From NCBI GenBank assembly GCA_032622095.1, contig CP136067.1, forward strand, positions 131,167,030 to 131,231,029: a DNA stretch of 64,000 nt, in the 5' to 3' direction. Below, in pieces: positions 44,871-57,928 of this stretch. The DNA comes from Siphonodentalium dalli. Lineage: Eukaryota > Mollusca > Scaphopoda > Gadilida > Siphonodentaliidae. Below the pieces are notes generated by a model that saw nothing but the letters and a program-made list of their open reading frames with translations, was not told the DNA's origin and ran no database searches. The stretch's first letter is position 1. Every line of letters begins with the position of its first letter. The position numbers and the translations under genes are program-made.

Positions 44871-45999
44871 ATATAACATAAAATTAAAAAGAAAGGAAAC
44901 TAGGACTAGGAGCAGGACTTTCCTTATATTTTATAAATATATTCAGAATCAGACTAGTAAATAGCAGTACCAGTACTGTATATTACTATTAGTTATATAA
45001 TATTAACTTATAATTGAGTTCTAATACATTGGAATCATAATTGATTTGACAAAATTACTTTCTAATTTGTCAATTTACATTATTTAGTGACTTGAAGTTG
45101 AATTCGAAATTTATTTATATCTCATGGTCATAATCAATAAATATGAGTTATCAAACTCGTTTTGTGATGACTAGAGCGCCTATAAGTTAATATAATTGAT
45201 TCCTGCACTGAAACAATCCTACAGACTAAACCGTAGTAAACGGCATTGTTTGCCTAGAAGTTGAAAGCGATTTTCAAGTTTGGGATGCATGTAATTGTCG
45301 TCTGTAGCTCACAAAATCCGAGAAGTCTGATTGTTATTGCTCAGTTAAACTCGATAAAAGAGACAAAATGATTGACAGTCGGTTTTTCAGACCTCACAGT
45401 GAAGGTCACAACGCGCGCATGCGCAATACTCGCGTAATAGATGTTTTGTGTCCTATGCGCATGCCTAAGCCAAAAACCATACTTATTTTACAACCATACT
45501 TATATTTTAGAACACCGGACGAACCCAATTTCCGGACGAAAAATGAACACCGATTTTCTCCGGTACGAATTCAGTCGCATGATAGAGTGATTCCTCTTGG
45601 AACAACACAATGATAGTTCTGTGCATTTTTTGTTGCTTCTTCACAAGTAAAATAATTGAACATTGGAGACAAAACGTAATGGATACATGATCCCTGGGTA
45701 GAATTTGTTCGTCAAGAGGACTAGATCAGGCCACAGGTCCAGACCCAGAACAAAAAATGACGTTGAGAAAACACATTTAACCTGCATTGACGGTCCAGCC
45801 AAACAGGGTCTAAGGGGGAGTTTGTGGTCGTTCAGTAGCTATCTCATTCGTCGCCACGAGCATACAATCAAACTGGAAAGACTGCTCCTCATAGATTAGA
45901 TTATTATTAGATTATTTATTGCTAACGATACATATCTATACAATTTTATACAAAAGTTGACACATGTATACAAATTGAATTAGCAATATTAAATAATTA

Positions 46000-47500
46000 T
46001 GGATGGCGCTGCGGTCGACATTAACATATATATGTGAATGATAAAAAGAGCTCACTATTTAGATGTATATAATCAAAAAGAGATTTAACCAATAAAGTTT
46101 TCAGAATCTGATGGTTAGACGGTGGTATCAATATTAATAAATTTTATTATTAATATTGGTCAGCCTCTATAATTAAATATATCATTACCAGCTAGGGATA
46201 ACACTTAAAGGCACATGAGGCCTTAGTTGTCGAAAATATTCATATTTGTTCCAATCACTGTAAACAGAAAAACATTAAAACGCATACAGTTTCGTTCATA
46301 TATACCATGACCATCGCGTAAACAGCATGTTATCATAAAGATTTACTATAGTTTACATAAGCAAGAGCCTTGCGTTACATAAGACAGCACAATGCTGCTG
46401 GCTAATCACACACAAATGGCATAAACGCTCTTTATTCATTCCATATCAGGAATTCACCAACAAAGAACGCTCTTTATGTTTACCATCATAATATAAACAA
46501 ACACCAAAAAAGTAACTTTTTATGCTTTTGTTTACATAACAATGGTCAAATATATGACAATAACATACTGTTTATGCGATATTTCTTATTTGTATACGGA
46601 CAAAGTCTGTCTACATTTTGTTGTTCTTTCTGTTTGTGGCGGTTTTTGACGGGTGGAAATATTTTCACAGGATACCCACCGCCAAGGCCAACCGTACCTT
46701 TAAAGAAGGACCAAAAAAACCCTCTTATTTCCATAGTGGTTACCTTGACCGTAAATAGTAAATACATGTTGCGCATTCGCATGGCATGGAACTACTTTTA
46801 TCCAATACTATCATGATTATCAAATATTCATAGTTTTGACTTTATACTTGACTCATACTATTCACTACTTTGTTGTTTAATGTAATCCAACATATTGGGG
46901 TGCTCCTCACACACAGGATGGATCTCCGCACCAACTGAACTGTTTACGCAAACCCCAGACATAGTTATCTACCATCGCTCCGCTGAGATATCACTGCCAT
47001 AAGGACATTTGGTAAGGATTTCTTACGTGTTCTTAGTTCGTATGTTTTAGGATTAAAATGGTCTATGTCTGGCTCAGTCTTATCAATAACGAAAGAATTA
47101 CCATTGCACACTTTTGGTTGTCAAAATAAGATAATAGGTGACTAAAAATAGTAATATTAGATGTATCGCGGTCCGCAAAGTACCATCCTTGTGGCAGTCC
47201 TAACGTAGAGGGCGCTGCATGGAGTTTTCTGGTTACGGCCAAGGTCGCGCGTTTTGAGAAGCAGTCTTTCCAATGAAACTACCCAGTTACCAGTGGGACC
47301 ACAAACAGGCCGATAGAATGGTTATCGACACGCCTCAATTAACACGAACAAGCGCACGCTTATAGCAACCCACGTGTGAGAATGAATCAATTGTGGCATA
47401 TGATAATACTAATACTTTCACTGCCGTCAATCGAGATTGTGTACAGCTCCACCCATGTAACCGCGGTCCAGAACAGACGGATTCGTCATCTCAATACGAC
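46000..47500. other. No gene recognised
   Basis: It contains a small inverted AATTTATTATTAATATTGG-like pair (46130-46165) and repeats. A 35-codon minus-strand frame near 46876-46980 (SSVGAEIHPVCEEHPNMLDY) is coding-like but unsupported. Confidence 0.4.
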
Positions 47501-47519
47501 ATGTCTATAGCCTCCTAAA

Positions 47520-48120
47520 ACATGGTTTTGCTGGAACGTCGAATGATAGGTGTAGTTTCCGGTTTAGGGTTACACAAAGCCAACAATTAGCGTCGTTTTG
47601 GCTTTGACCGGATTATACCGGCATTTGGGAAAACGTAATATCTGACAAAAATATCCTGCAAGGAATGTATATTATGGACCCCGTGTATTCGCCAATGATT
47701 CTTCTATAGGATAAATTTATAAAATCGCGTCAAGATGCCAATATTTTCCCACAGAGACAAACGAAAGGTGGTGAATTGTCCGAAAAATAGCAATTTTTCA
47801 CATATCGGCGGCCATCTTGGCATTTTTGTGTCGGATATTTTGCTAATTTGTAAGGGTTGTATATTACCATAACGAATCAAACGGAAAACAAGACCGCATG
47901 TGACATCATTTTTATTATAACGGCTATCAAAGAGACCTGGTGCATATACACAAAATGGCCGCCATGATGGACGCCATCTTGTCTGGCGTCTCTGCGGCCA
48001 CTTTTTTTTTTCTTGTTAACAACCGAAAAAAATTAGATGAGACATTAAGAAAGAAAATTAGTGGGCTGAAGTTGAGTCCTGTGGGGGTGTAGAGGTCTAC
48101 CAATATCTACTGGACTACAT
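47520..48120. repeat. Diverged end of the 5.1-kb-block inverted-repeat family
   Basis: GGCGGCCATCTTGGCATTTT, TTTTCTTGTTAAC, GAGTCCTGTGGGGG and the tip CTACTGGACTACATG follow the same order as in 15340-15668. Confidence 0.65.
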
Positions 48121-48436
48121 GTGATTATTTAGCTCTACAATATATACATGTAAACCACTGCTAAACCATGCATGGGTCTGACTGCATGGCTCGATCAGAT
48201 TTAAACCAGATATAACGACTGCGCCGCGCAGACAAGCGGTCTCGAGTTAAATAGATTTAGCTGTCAAACCGTGGTTTAAACCTATAGAGGTTTGCGGAGA
48301 ACAGATTTAAATCGGATATGACGAATCCGGCCTGCAAAGCAGGGATGGGAATAAACCCTTGGCTATCAAAACGCGGCAGATTATTGTTCTGTTAAGTGAT
48401 CACACAGCCCTGTCGCCCGGAGATCGTATATAGCCT

Positions 48437-48672
48437 CTACGTCGGGGAAAAGTCATAGTCAGTGGTATTATTAGCAATAAGGGGACCACACACACTCGTT
48501 GATTCTAATAAAGATTCAGAGACGGTGGCACCACGAGGACGCAGGGACACAACTGGTTGTAAATTATCACGCCGGACAAGAGAAAAACTAGGTTGTATCT
48601 CCTCCACATTCACCAGAAAATTGTGATCCTCCACCACTTCTCTGAGCTTATATATACGGCTATACGCCGCCC
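48437..48672 (-). CDS. Coding-like exon, unknown
   Basis: The minus-strand open segment reads RIYKLREVVEDHNFLVNVEE, IQPSFSLVRRDNLQPVVSLR, then SLLESTSVCGPLIANNTTDY and DFSPT before a TAG. Composition and length look like real protein, with an Arg/Pro patch, but I recognise no domain. It starts back-to-back with a plus-strand open segment (48640-48901), suggesting a transposon with divergent genes. It could be a terminal exon. Confidence 0.35.
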
Positions 48673-48901
48673 CGTTTTAGATCCTTATGCCAAACTTACG
48701 AATTGTAAGGCTACATTTATATCCGAAGCTCTAAAGATATATCAAGGTGAGTCAACAACAAGCATATTACTCCCAGAACCTCTCAAGAAACCCAACCAAC
48801 AAAATTTAATACATGCAACAGCAATGTGTAGACCTAATGTAGCCGTGGAAAATGGAAATATCTTTATTTTGGACACCTGTACATACGTCAACAACACATA
48901 G
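48640..48901 (+). CDS. Coding-like segment, unknown
   Basis: Part of an open frame reading RRPVLDPYAKLTNCKATFIS, EALKIYQGESTTSILLPEPL, then KKPNQQNLIHATAMCRPNVA and VENGNIFILDTCTYVNNT before TAG. It looks like protein, not noise, but no family is recognised and the start is uncertain. It pairs head to head with the minus-strand segment above. Confidence 0.3.
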
Positions 48902-49814
48902 CTAGGGACGTGGCGACAGAGGAGGTTGGCGAGAACTTTGGTAAACATTTCAACAGTTTAAAAAATTCATACCAGACGAAACATTAGTTGGAAATTTCAA
49001 ACCCGCAACAAGTTCAAATTCATCTCGTAGTTTGATTTTCCAACAATTTATTAGTGGGGAATTTTCAGACACCATTTGCATAATTATTTTCCTACCTTTG
49101 GAAAGCCATTAGTTTGTCTTTTCCCAACTTTATAGGGGGTGTTTGGTTGGAAAATTCAAACACTTGGAAAACTTTATGAGAGTCTGGGTGCTAAGATTTT
49201 GTAATTTTCATGCTCAGATTTCAAATTATTGTCACCGCGCCAACCATGGTCGGTCCGGTGTGTGGTGTGTCCCCCCCCCCCCGCCGTGGCCAGTCAAAAA
49301 ATAGATTAAAGAAAAATAAATCGGTGTGTGAATTTGTCTGGCTGATATCAGTTTCATATATCCAACTGTTCTCATTCTGGGCCGAGCCATGGTCGACCCA
49401 GCAGTCAGCAGATTCTTCCACAACTATAGACTGCTGATCCATTCAGAATAGCATACCGCCCAGGCCTATGAGGAAACACTTGTGAACATCGGGAGAGGGT
49501 GTAAATGGAATTACGAAACTTGCGAGTCGGTCTGGTTCAAAAGGAGGGGTTCATTTGGAATTTACAAAATTACGGAGATACTTTGGGACCGTCCCTGAGA
49601 ATGTATATTAGACTATACCAGAATACACTTGATCTAGCGATCAGTCCAAAATGACACCAAAAGTAGAGTCATATTTGTTTTAAATCAAAACACTATTTAC
49701 CTGGCAATACACTATATTTAATCAGCAAACTTCGTGCAAGTACACTTTATATGCCTATGCAATGGGACTGATAAACTATCAAATAAAAACTAGTCAGCAA
49801 TAAAGATAAAGATT

Positions 49815-50580
49815 ATGCCGAAATTCAGCTCAGATAGTACAACGTTAAGTATGTGTTCAAAATGTCCAATGTATGTTTGCCACATGTGGACCGATAACAC
49901 CTGCGGCGAAAACATGCTTAGACCGGAGATTAGAAGATATCTGATTGAACTTCCACGGTACTTATCCGAATGCATTGTTAAAATTAGGACATCAACTAAT
50001 CGATTGCCGATACAAAGTGGACGGTGGAAAAAATCAAAACGGAATGACAGAGTTTTTTCATTATGTAATGGCGGCATAGGAGACGAGTACCACTTTGTAA
50101 TTATGTGTTCACACCTTAATGATATCCGAATCAAATATATCCCGGACTATTACTGGAAATATCCCAGCGAAGAAAAGATGTATAGACTTCTATCCATTGA
50201 AAATATTAGTATATTGCGGAGATTGTCATTATACCTTAAGTGTGCCTTTAAATAATTGCCCAAAAGTTTAGACACTGAAGACCCCACCCGCCTGGGCAAA
50301 AACTCCCCATTTCAAAACACATCCCATTTGTTGAGACCGGGGGTACACATAACTGCTGTTCCCCTGCATTATTCGATGTAGGTGATAAAATGGGAATGGG
50401 CGTGCCTTCGCCAGAGGGGTTGAGATAGATAAATATTATATGGTATTATGTGGCATGGGTATATTGGGTATAAGATTATAGCCACTATCGTTTCCTGCTA
50501 TTGTACATATATGTATATACATTTTGCATGTTCTGTGTTAAATCATAGCTTTTGCAATAAACTGATTCTGATTCTGAAGT
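49815..50580 (+). pseudogene. 5'-truncated LINE, C-terminal end and 3' tail
   Basis: The open frame 49815-50252 contains LPRYLSECIVKIRTSTNRLP, IQSGRWKKSKRNDRVFSLCN and GGIGDEYHFVIMCSHLNDIR. This is the CxxC..GDExHF..xC zinc-finger-like end typical of invertebrate non-LTR elements. Its stop is followed by a 3' region ending AATAAACTGATTCTGATTCT, a short repeated tail. No reverse transcriptase palm is present, consistent with 5' truncation at insertion. The reading frame itself is uninterrupted. Confidence 0.65.
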
Positions 50581-50636
50581 TTGTGTTTGTGGGATCTTTA
50601 ATTTAGACCGCACTTTTCACTGACATCCGTGAATTA

Positions 50637-50878
50637 GTGATATCATAAAATCGAATATATTATATCACAAAATAGTAAGCATTTAGTGATATCATTAAAT
50701 AGTCTTTGGATCCGAATTATTTATATCACAAAATGAATATATGATGTCACAAATTCGAATAAGAGATATCACTAAATGCTTACTTATTTTGTGATATCAT
50801 ATATTCATTTTGTGATATCACTTATTCGAATTTGTGATATCACAAAATTAATTATTGATATCACAAAATAGGTAATAA
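50637..50878. repeat. Palindromic TGATATCACAAAAT repeat
   Basis: Roughly ten copies, in both orientations, of TGATATCACAAAATNGAATA. The TGATATCA core is itself palindromic, so the stretch can fold many ways. Confidence 0.9.
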
Positions 50879-51299
50879 ATAGACGGCACCCAAAGCGATA
50901 CACCTCGTCGAAATGTCATGTCACCTGATTCCTATTCGTTGGATATAAAGATATATCTAATCCTGCCCAGATTAAATATTAATTAATATACTAATCGGAC
51001 ACCAGGGGGGCACGCGTGTGAGATTGCATATTAAATCTCGGATATGTACAATAACCCTGAAGGGTGATAATTCTATATAGAACGGACTTTGACTACATAC
51101 TTAACGGAGATTTGTATAAAAGAATTTACAAAACGACAAGTGATCAACTTGGGTCATGAATAAGTCAAATTTTCCTAACATTCTTTAAGATCACTTCCTT
51201 AAATATCACCGTTATTTAGTCAATAGTAATGCTCGTTTAATCCTAAGATTAATCTTACAAAAACTTCTTCGGAATTCTCACCTGTCAAGATCAAGAGCT

Positions 51300-53600
51300 G
51301 AAATGAAGAGGCATCCCTCGGTGAAAATGGTCATGGAGCACACGGTCAACCAAATGCATTGGTAGCCCTTACTATCGCCTAGCAGAAGACTGAAAAGTTG
51401 TCGGAGGTGTTTTTTTGAAGAAAGACCAGCGGTAGCCTGGCGATATATTGGGAATCCCAGGTATTGGTGACCAATGTGTGCTTCCATGACGTTTTCATAT
51501 GGGTTATGCAGATCGAAGATTTACGAGAATCAATGAGCATCCATTTCTCATTTTGGCATCCCTCGGAATGGTTGGCTGTTTATAACGTCTTTGGACGCCT
51601 TCTCTATCAAATTGTCACACAATATTTGGTCTGCCAATTCAATGGAAACCCTGTTGTCGACCAGTGGTTGAATCAATTCATTGGGAAGTCATACGCAGAG
51701 GCTGGCGGCATGTTAGGTAGACCTAGAAATTGACGACCAAATATTGTGTGCACCATTCTCATTTTGGTATCCCTTCGATTGGTAATTTAAATTTAATTGG
51801 CGCTCTTTTATGGGTGACCTCTCAGTTGGACTCTTTCGTACATTAGCAATTATGGCTTGCTAATTTTTAATAGCTACTTGGTCTCCGATTGTCACACAAA
51901 CCTTGGATTGATGTGGACAGCCACCGAAGCAGACGATAGGGATGAGAAGAGGTATCCCTCAGAGAATTCACGGTCAGTCAAATACATTTGTAGCCCTTAC
52001 TATCGCTTGCGATATATTGGGAATCCCAGGTATTTGCTGACCAATATGAACACCCGTTGGTGCATCTCAACTTTGAAACATAAAATGGATTCACTGATAT
52101 TGATCATGCTTGGTTGGCATCACACTCGTTGGACAACCTCCACAGCCAGAGAATTACCTGGGACGACCAGAAAGCACTTCAAGAATGACAAGGCGATGGA
52201 CTGGCTGAGGTTGGTACGTCCTGTGTGCGATCCAACCTTGCATGATCGTTGTTCATTTTTGATGGGATGACGTTTGCAGAATTTGATATATCTAGGTGGC
52301 TGGCTGCCCACAACTGCCCTGGCGGTTGGACGACAATTGGGTGCCAAGAAAGTTGGCAGGTGAAGTTGGGCGCCCTCGCAGTGACACATTGTGGTTTACA
52401 CACAGAGGGCTTCTCACTTCATTTAGACCGATAGTACTTATATATAAGCCTTTTTGGACAAGTTGGCATCCCTGATTCCGGGTTGGCATCTCAGATGGAG
52501 CTCTTCTTTGGGGTCGACCATTAGTGGTGGACCAGGCAGATATTGTTGGATGACCAGTGATGATGGTAACCAGAAAGGTATACCAATTGATTTTTGAGAC
52601 ACCCTGTCTGATTGTCGATCAACCTGGGTTGAGTGACCGGACCAGATATTATATTGAATGACTCCGTCGTAGATGGCAGGCACTCAATCCGTGAGCAACT
52701 CATGATATGCTAACCCTCGGAATCCTATTCCTACCTGGCATGTGCAGAGATATTGACAAAGATAATGCCGAATTATACCACTTGGTTGACGGGCCATACC
52801 GGAGTCACACCAACCTGGACACCCTGAGGTCTTAGTATAGTAGGCGCCTATTAAAGGTGTACAGACAAGATGCGCATGAGGCCGAGAGCTGTGTCCAGGC
52901 TGGATGTACCGGTATGTGTCGCCAACATGATGGGTTGATCACATTTAAATAAAGAAACTGCGGCATGGTAACCGCATTTTGTTTGATGAAGATGAGAAAG
53001 TGAATAATCATGCCGTAATGCCTCGGCCATGTGGTTTTGGCGGTGGGATCTGGAGCTAATAATACTAGGACCAGGTGGGAAATGTGGTTTCTCCCCTTAG
53101 TATGTTAACAGAGCTGAGACTAGGGTCAAGATGGGAAATGTAGTTTCCCTCCCTAGTGGTCCCACTGTCAAAACCTATGAGAATACAAATCTTTCATCAA
53201 ACAAAGGTTGGCGTCGCGGATTCCTTCCCTTGTGGTGCACACCTGGGCCTGATGAAAATTGACAAAGGCGAGGGTCCTAACCTATAGATTATGATTTATC
53301 AACGGTGGTATTCATACTATATAACGCCTTGGACCACTTCAGGCTGGCGAATACCGCAATTGTTTCTCTGCACATGGTCGGGTAGATATGCGATTTCGGT
53401 CATGGAAGTCAAGGGGGAAACTGACTCAAGACAAATAAATTGGTTGACAAATCGATATTTGGCTGCTGATGTGCAGTTGCCGTGACAGTCGAGATTTACG
53501 GTTCGAGTGTCCGTGAATTACAACCTGACTGGGTTCTGCCCCTTAAACTGGCAGTAGACGACACAGCCACCCAGCTAAATTGTTACGTTATAGATGCAAC
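51300..53600. other. Less AT-rich repeat-bearing stretch, no gene recognised
   Basis: 51312-51485 and 51949-52052 share GGTAGCCCTTACTATCGC- and GATATATTGGGAATCCCAGG-type sequence; GGCATCCCTCGG recurs at 51311, 51556 and 52466. Open frames are short and lack motifs. It resembles the interior of the 9.6-14.8 kb element in composition and is probably decayed transposon DNA. Confidence 0.5.
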
Positions 53601-56240
53601 CAAATAGATCATCATACTCAGCCATGGAGGATAGCAGGTTGACATTTTTTCCCCGGAAGTTAACGTCAAAAGGGACGCCGTTTCTGGTTTTAAAGGTCCA
53701 AATTGAATTCTGGGGTGACATAAAAACTGACAGGGATATCAGCAAAGAATCTGAGGGGGCTCACTCCAAAATGATTAGATTTTTTTGGCGTGCATCAGCG
53801 TGCAAGGAGAACCGAAGAGACTTAATTTGAAGGCACACTATACCATTTGTCGGAATAATTAGTTTTCGGCTCGTGACATTGGTATGTAGTTCTGATGAAT
53901 TTGCGGATTTAGCGGTTACGTGTTTCAAATTTGAACCCCGTGCGCACTGAGGTTGTGATTCGATATTAAACAATATCTAATCACCCCTTGTATTTATTTA
54001 TATGTAATTCTATAATAATGGCCTACATATATATACTATATTATTCTGATGCAATTCGTCCTTGTTTCACTCTAGTTGGTCAGTGTGTGACTGACCTGTT
54101 ATTCCGGCCGCCAAGGTACCAATTTGTGTTTTTTGCGTATAAATTTTTTTCTCAGCGGTTTGCGATGGCCTATAGGGTATCCGTCTCAAGAACCCACAGC
54201 TGCCGCGTCGACAGTCTTGATGAATTTGAGAAATCAGGTTTCGAAATATGGTGGCCCTCAGTATATGGACTATTATCATGCATGCCAGATTGGATTTGGA
54301 GATATATTTACCCAATTAATTCTTCATTCCGACATAACTGGAGGCATAAATCGGAACCGTTGGAGAATAATTTATGTAACCTCTGAACGATGAAGTATAA
54401 AACCGAATACGTTTCTAAATTTTACGTCAGAGTCTGAACTACCGGAAATTATCTTACTATATATGAGCTTATTTATCGCTGTGGGATGATTCATTCGCTG
54501 CACCAAGCGTGTTTGTTCACTGCACCAATTGTCCGTTAGGCTTTTCGGGATTTGCTATAGAGTTTGAGAAATTCCAACATATCCTCGCGCAAGTACGAAC
54601 ATAATCGACCTATAATGTGATTATTTGATTATGAAATAAGCATATAATGTCAGTTATTTCACGTGGCAACAATGCATAAACCACATGCTAAAGAGCGTAC
54701 ACATGCAAAGTGGAGAGTTGGCTAACGTGTGTCATTGTCCGCACATAATCTGCTTAGAATCCCCTCATTGTGAGTCCATTATGCGACCAAACGCTCTAAT
54801 TTTCAGCACATTATCGACTCAACATAGGGCGATTCTAAGCAGATTTTTCAACCTAAAATAAGTTATATTATAAGCAGGTAATGTGCATATTTTCGGGAGA
54901 ATAGGTTGGAAATTCATGTCCCCGGTGTCATTAAACAGAACATTAGGAAATGGTTAAAACTCATTACTAGTATACGAAAGTTAGCACGTCTTTGTTATCA
55001 ATATTTCGCAGACTGTTATGCAGCCGATAGTGAATACGAAACACCCCGATTGTTCCGAATTTGATATCCTTTTTACCGAGAACATTATCTCAACGGATAC
55101 ATTGATATCGTATCGTAGAAACCATTGTATAACATATATTTAATTCGAACTCCTTCGTGTGTCGCCATGTCAGAAATATCGCATATTTTCACATCCTCAT
55201 TTGCGACAGAACTGTTCCCTTGATATGTTGCTCCGGTCCATTGAATTTATGAGCATTCCAAATTTACAATCGATCGACGGCTATTTCGCTTCATCTGATC
55301 GCTTTTTTTCTGCGGGAGTGTGAGATTGTGTATTATATCTCATCCGTTATATCTTCAGTGTTAGTATTTATGCAGACCGAAAGTTCATTTATCAGAATTT
55401 ATGGTCGCACGCAGTGGTTTGAATATCACACCGGAATTCTCACTCAGCTTTTAGCGCCATGTCTATTAACACATTACACAAATTTCCAGTTCTGTACACC
55501 TTTTTAGTATATGTAATGATTCAAGTGCATGCAACGAGCATCCAGTGCATGCTTGTTTGTGGCAAATATACTACTGTTATTGTCAGCCCTGGACACTACG
55601 GTTGTCATGATAATTATGACATTGTAGTCATTTAATTCGGACAGTGTTATAAATACATGTAGTTGGCATCTTGGAAGAGGAGAAGTCAATTTTCTCTACG
55701 ACTTGCTTCGCTTTGGTTGAACAGTCGTGACAGTTGAGCTGTGTACGATTTCGCTGAGGAAAGTTAGGACTGTACGTTGCTGTTTGGTCTCTTAAACTTC
55801 GTCTCCCAACATTACGTATCCTGGATCATGGCTCAGCTTCGGTGTCTATGCATGCATGGCGATGTTAGTTACCCTTCTTGAGGTATTGACAATAATTAAT
55901 GTGAGTCATCCTCGATGCTCATTGTCCCATACTGAGAGAATATATATTGAGAACGAAGCTATCAGATACAAATCAAATGATCAAAATAACTAGAAATCGC
56001 AATTTTCTAATTTGAAGATTCCTGTCGATTGTTGAAGCACATGAGTGCATCGTGTGTGCACGTAACACCAAAGTCACTCATTGCTTTTACAAATTCTTTG
56101 GTGTTTCGCAGCATAACCGAGAAACTGTTGTATAATGATCGATCTTGTGACACATCTAGTAGCACAATGTAACCTGACTATTACAAATCGACAGCTGGAG
56201 ATTGCATACCTATTGTCAAATTTGATTCTTTATTTAGTTC
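53600..56240. other. No gene recognised
   Basis: Ordinary AT-rich intergenic sequence. The plus-strand open frame of 132 codons at 53988-54386 has no recognisable domain or splice support. Confidence 0.45.
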
Positions 56241-57039
56241 ACCATATTTGTTTCCGAGTGTGGTTCTTTATAGAACCCACGTAGGTTATTTTTAGAAGCA
56301 CATTTGGTTCTCTGTTTCGGTTCTTTATAAAACCTGTTTGGTTCTTCAGATTGGTTCTAGTTTAGTTCCTCATAGTAGGAGACAAATTCCAAGCATCATA
56401 TTTGGTTGTTTGTAGAACCACGCCGGTTCTTCAATTATGTTCCCAATTTGTACCTTCCTATAGCCCCCTCCAATACACCAGCTCTAAAAAAAAATCAGCA
56501 TTTAGCATCATATAAGGGATAATGAATTCACACAAATGATTCGTGTTTCAACCAGGTCTTCACAAACTTTCTGACACCGCATCATCTTCATTGGTAAAAC
56601 AATTCGGTTAGTTTACGAAATGAGGTTTTGGAAAAATGCTGCTATAACTGTTATGGACACAAGTGTCTGGGAATTTTTTTTTTAATTTGGGATTGAATTT
56701 TCTCGAACTTGTTTCTCCCTAATATATTGTTTTGACATTAGTTTTAAAGAATGTGTAACGATAGTGGGTAGAAATAAGGGTAGAGCTGTCAACAAAATTG
56801 ATATTTTGAAAAATAGTGTTTTCGAAGACATTTTCCCAAGCTTGGTGTTATTACAGATCGCGAGGAGTTTAAATTGGTTTCAACCCTTACTTATTTGTTG
56901 ACATTGCAATTTCAAAACTGAAAACGGAAGGTAGTCTGTTGGCAATCAACTATTTCGCTTTCGCCTACAATTAATTTAGCAAAATATTCGCCCGAGAGAA
57001 ATAATGGTAAATTGAAATAACGAAAAATCATATAACTAA

Positions 57040-57190
57040 AAGGTAATGTTAGTCTTTTTGTCTGAATACCATAATTATCATTCGTGGGTGCAATAAAATG
57101 TTGATTTTCCACTCGCGACAAGCCTCTCGTGGAAAATCTGTATTTGCTTGCACCCACTCATGATAATTTTCGTATTCAGTCAAAAGCCGT
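57040..57190. repeat. Hairpin with GAAAATC arms
   Basis: Arms CATTCGTGGGTGCAATAA and TGATTTTCCACTCGCGACA face TCTCGTGGAAAATC and GCTTGCACCCACTCATGATA, around a short centre. The outer parts GTCTGAATACCATAATTATC also pair. Confidence 0.8.
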
Positions 57191-57448
57191 AGATATCATC
57201 TAAAAATACATGCACTGTAGTCATTAAGTCAATCAATGACTTCAAGGTCGCACTAGATATACTACAGCATGCTAGGTAACATCGCTGCGGATGTGCTGGT
57301 GTTCTTTAGCCAAGCAGATAGCTGGGATTATTGGGAATATGAGGTGATCGGCGTCAGAAACTACTGTCAACTGCATGGCAACGGTCATATGTGTCGTGTA
57401 CTCGATTCGCGATTCCCGAAATCTTCGGAACTCATCTCACGACATTAA

Positions 57449-57928
57449 AGGTACTCAATCCTAACAGAGGGTCCCCATCTCAACAGATTCCAACAACAAC
57501 AATCCGATCAGAGGGTCTTATATTACTATTTCTTTGGCTTTGGGGGTAAAAAATATTTGATTCGAGTCGAGGAACCCATCAAACAAAGCTCAGTGTTATT
57601 AGATATTGATTTTTGAAATTTTTTAGTTTCTCGAGATGAGTACTAATAATTGCCATCAGTTTCGTAACCTGCGCGAGATGTGTACACCAAAACACAATTC
57701 AAACAGACAAGGATGGATAACTCTAAAATCAAGAGGTAATAATAACGCAATTTTGACTGAGTTCTGGGCCAGAAAGTATTCCCGATAATGAAAAATAATA
57801 TATTTCTAAAATCGATATCTAACAAATCTGAGCTTTGATGGGTGACTTCCTCGACTCGAATCAAATATTTTTGACCCCCAAAGCCATTGAAATAGTAATT
57901 AAGAGGAGTTTTATCGGATTGAGTACCT
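57449..57928. mobile_element. 480-bp TTAA MITE copy
   Basis: TTAA then AGGTACTCAATCC, ending GGATTGAGTACCT TTAA. The inner arms ATTTCTTTGGCTTTGGGGG and CCCCAAAGCCATTGAAATAG also pair, so it folds extensively. Confidence 0.88.

Larger units (their letters stand above)
41936..45518. mobile_element. 3.6-kb composite element with AAGTATGGTTG inverted ends
   Basis: The left end CCGGTGTTCTAAAATATAAG, then TATGGTTGTAAAATAAGTAT, is mirrored at 45472-45518. Internal units (below) carry the same AATAAGTATGGTTG core. The interior also holds a LINE fragment with an hAT MITE. The target duplication is unclear. Confidence 0.7.

Noticed and set aside
46876-46990. 35-codon minus-strand segment with SSVGAEIHPVCEEHPNMLDY
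   Set aside because: It reads like protein and could be a last exon, but there is a stop just upstream and no partner exon or family, so it was not listed as a gene.
49221-49442. Overlapping open frames on both strands near 49.2-49.4 kb
   Set aside because: They lie across a poly-C tract and low-complexity repeats; neither resembles a protein family.
53988-54386. 132-codon plus-strand open frame
   Set aside because: AT-rich, with no conserved motif, no splice or polyadenylation context, and an overlapping opposite-strand frame of similar length.
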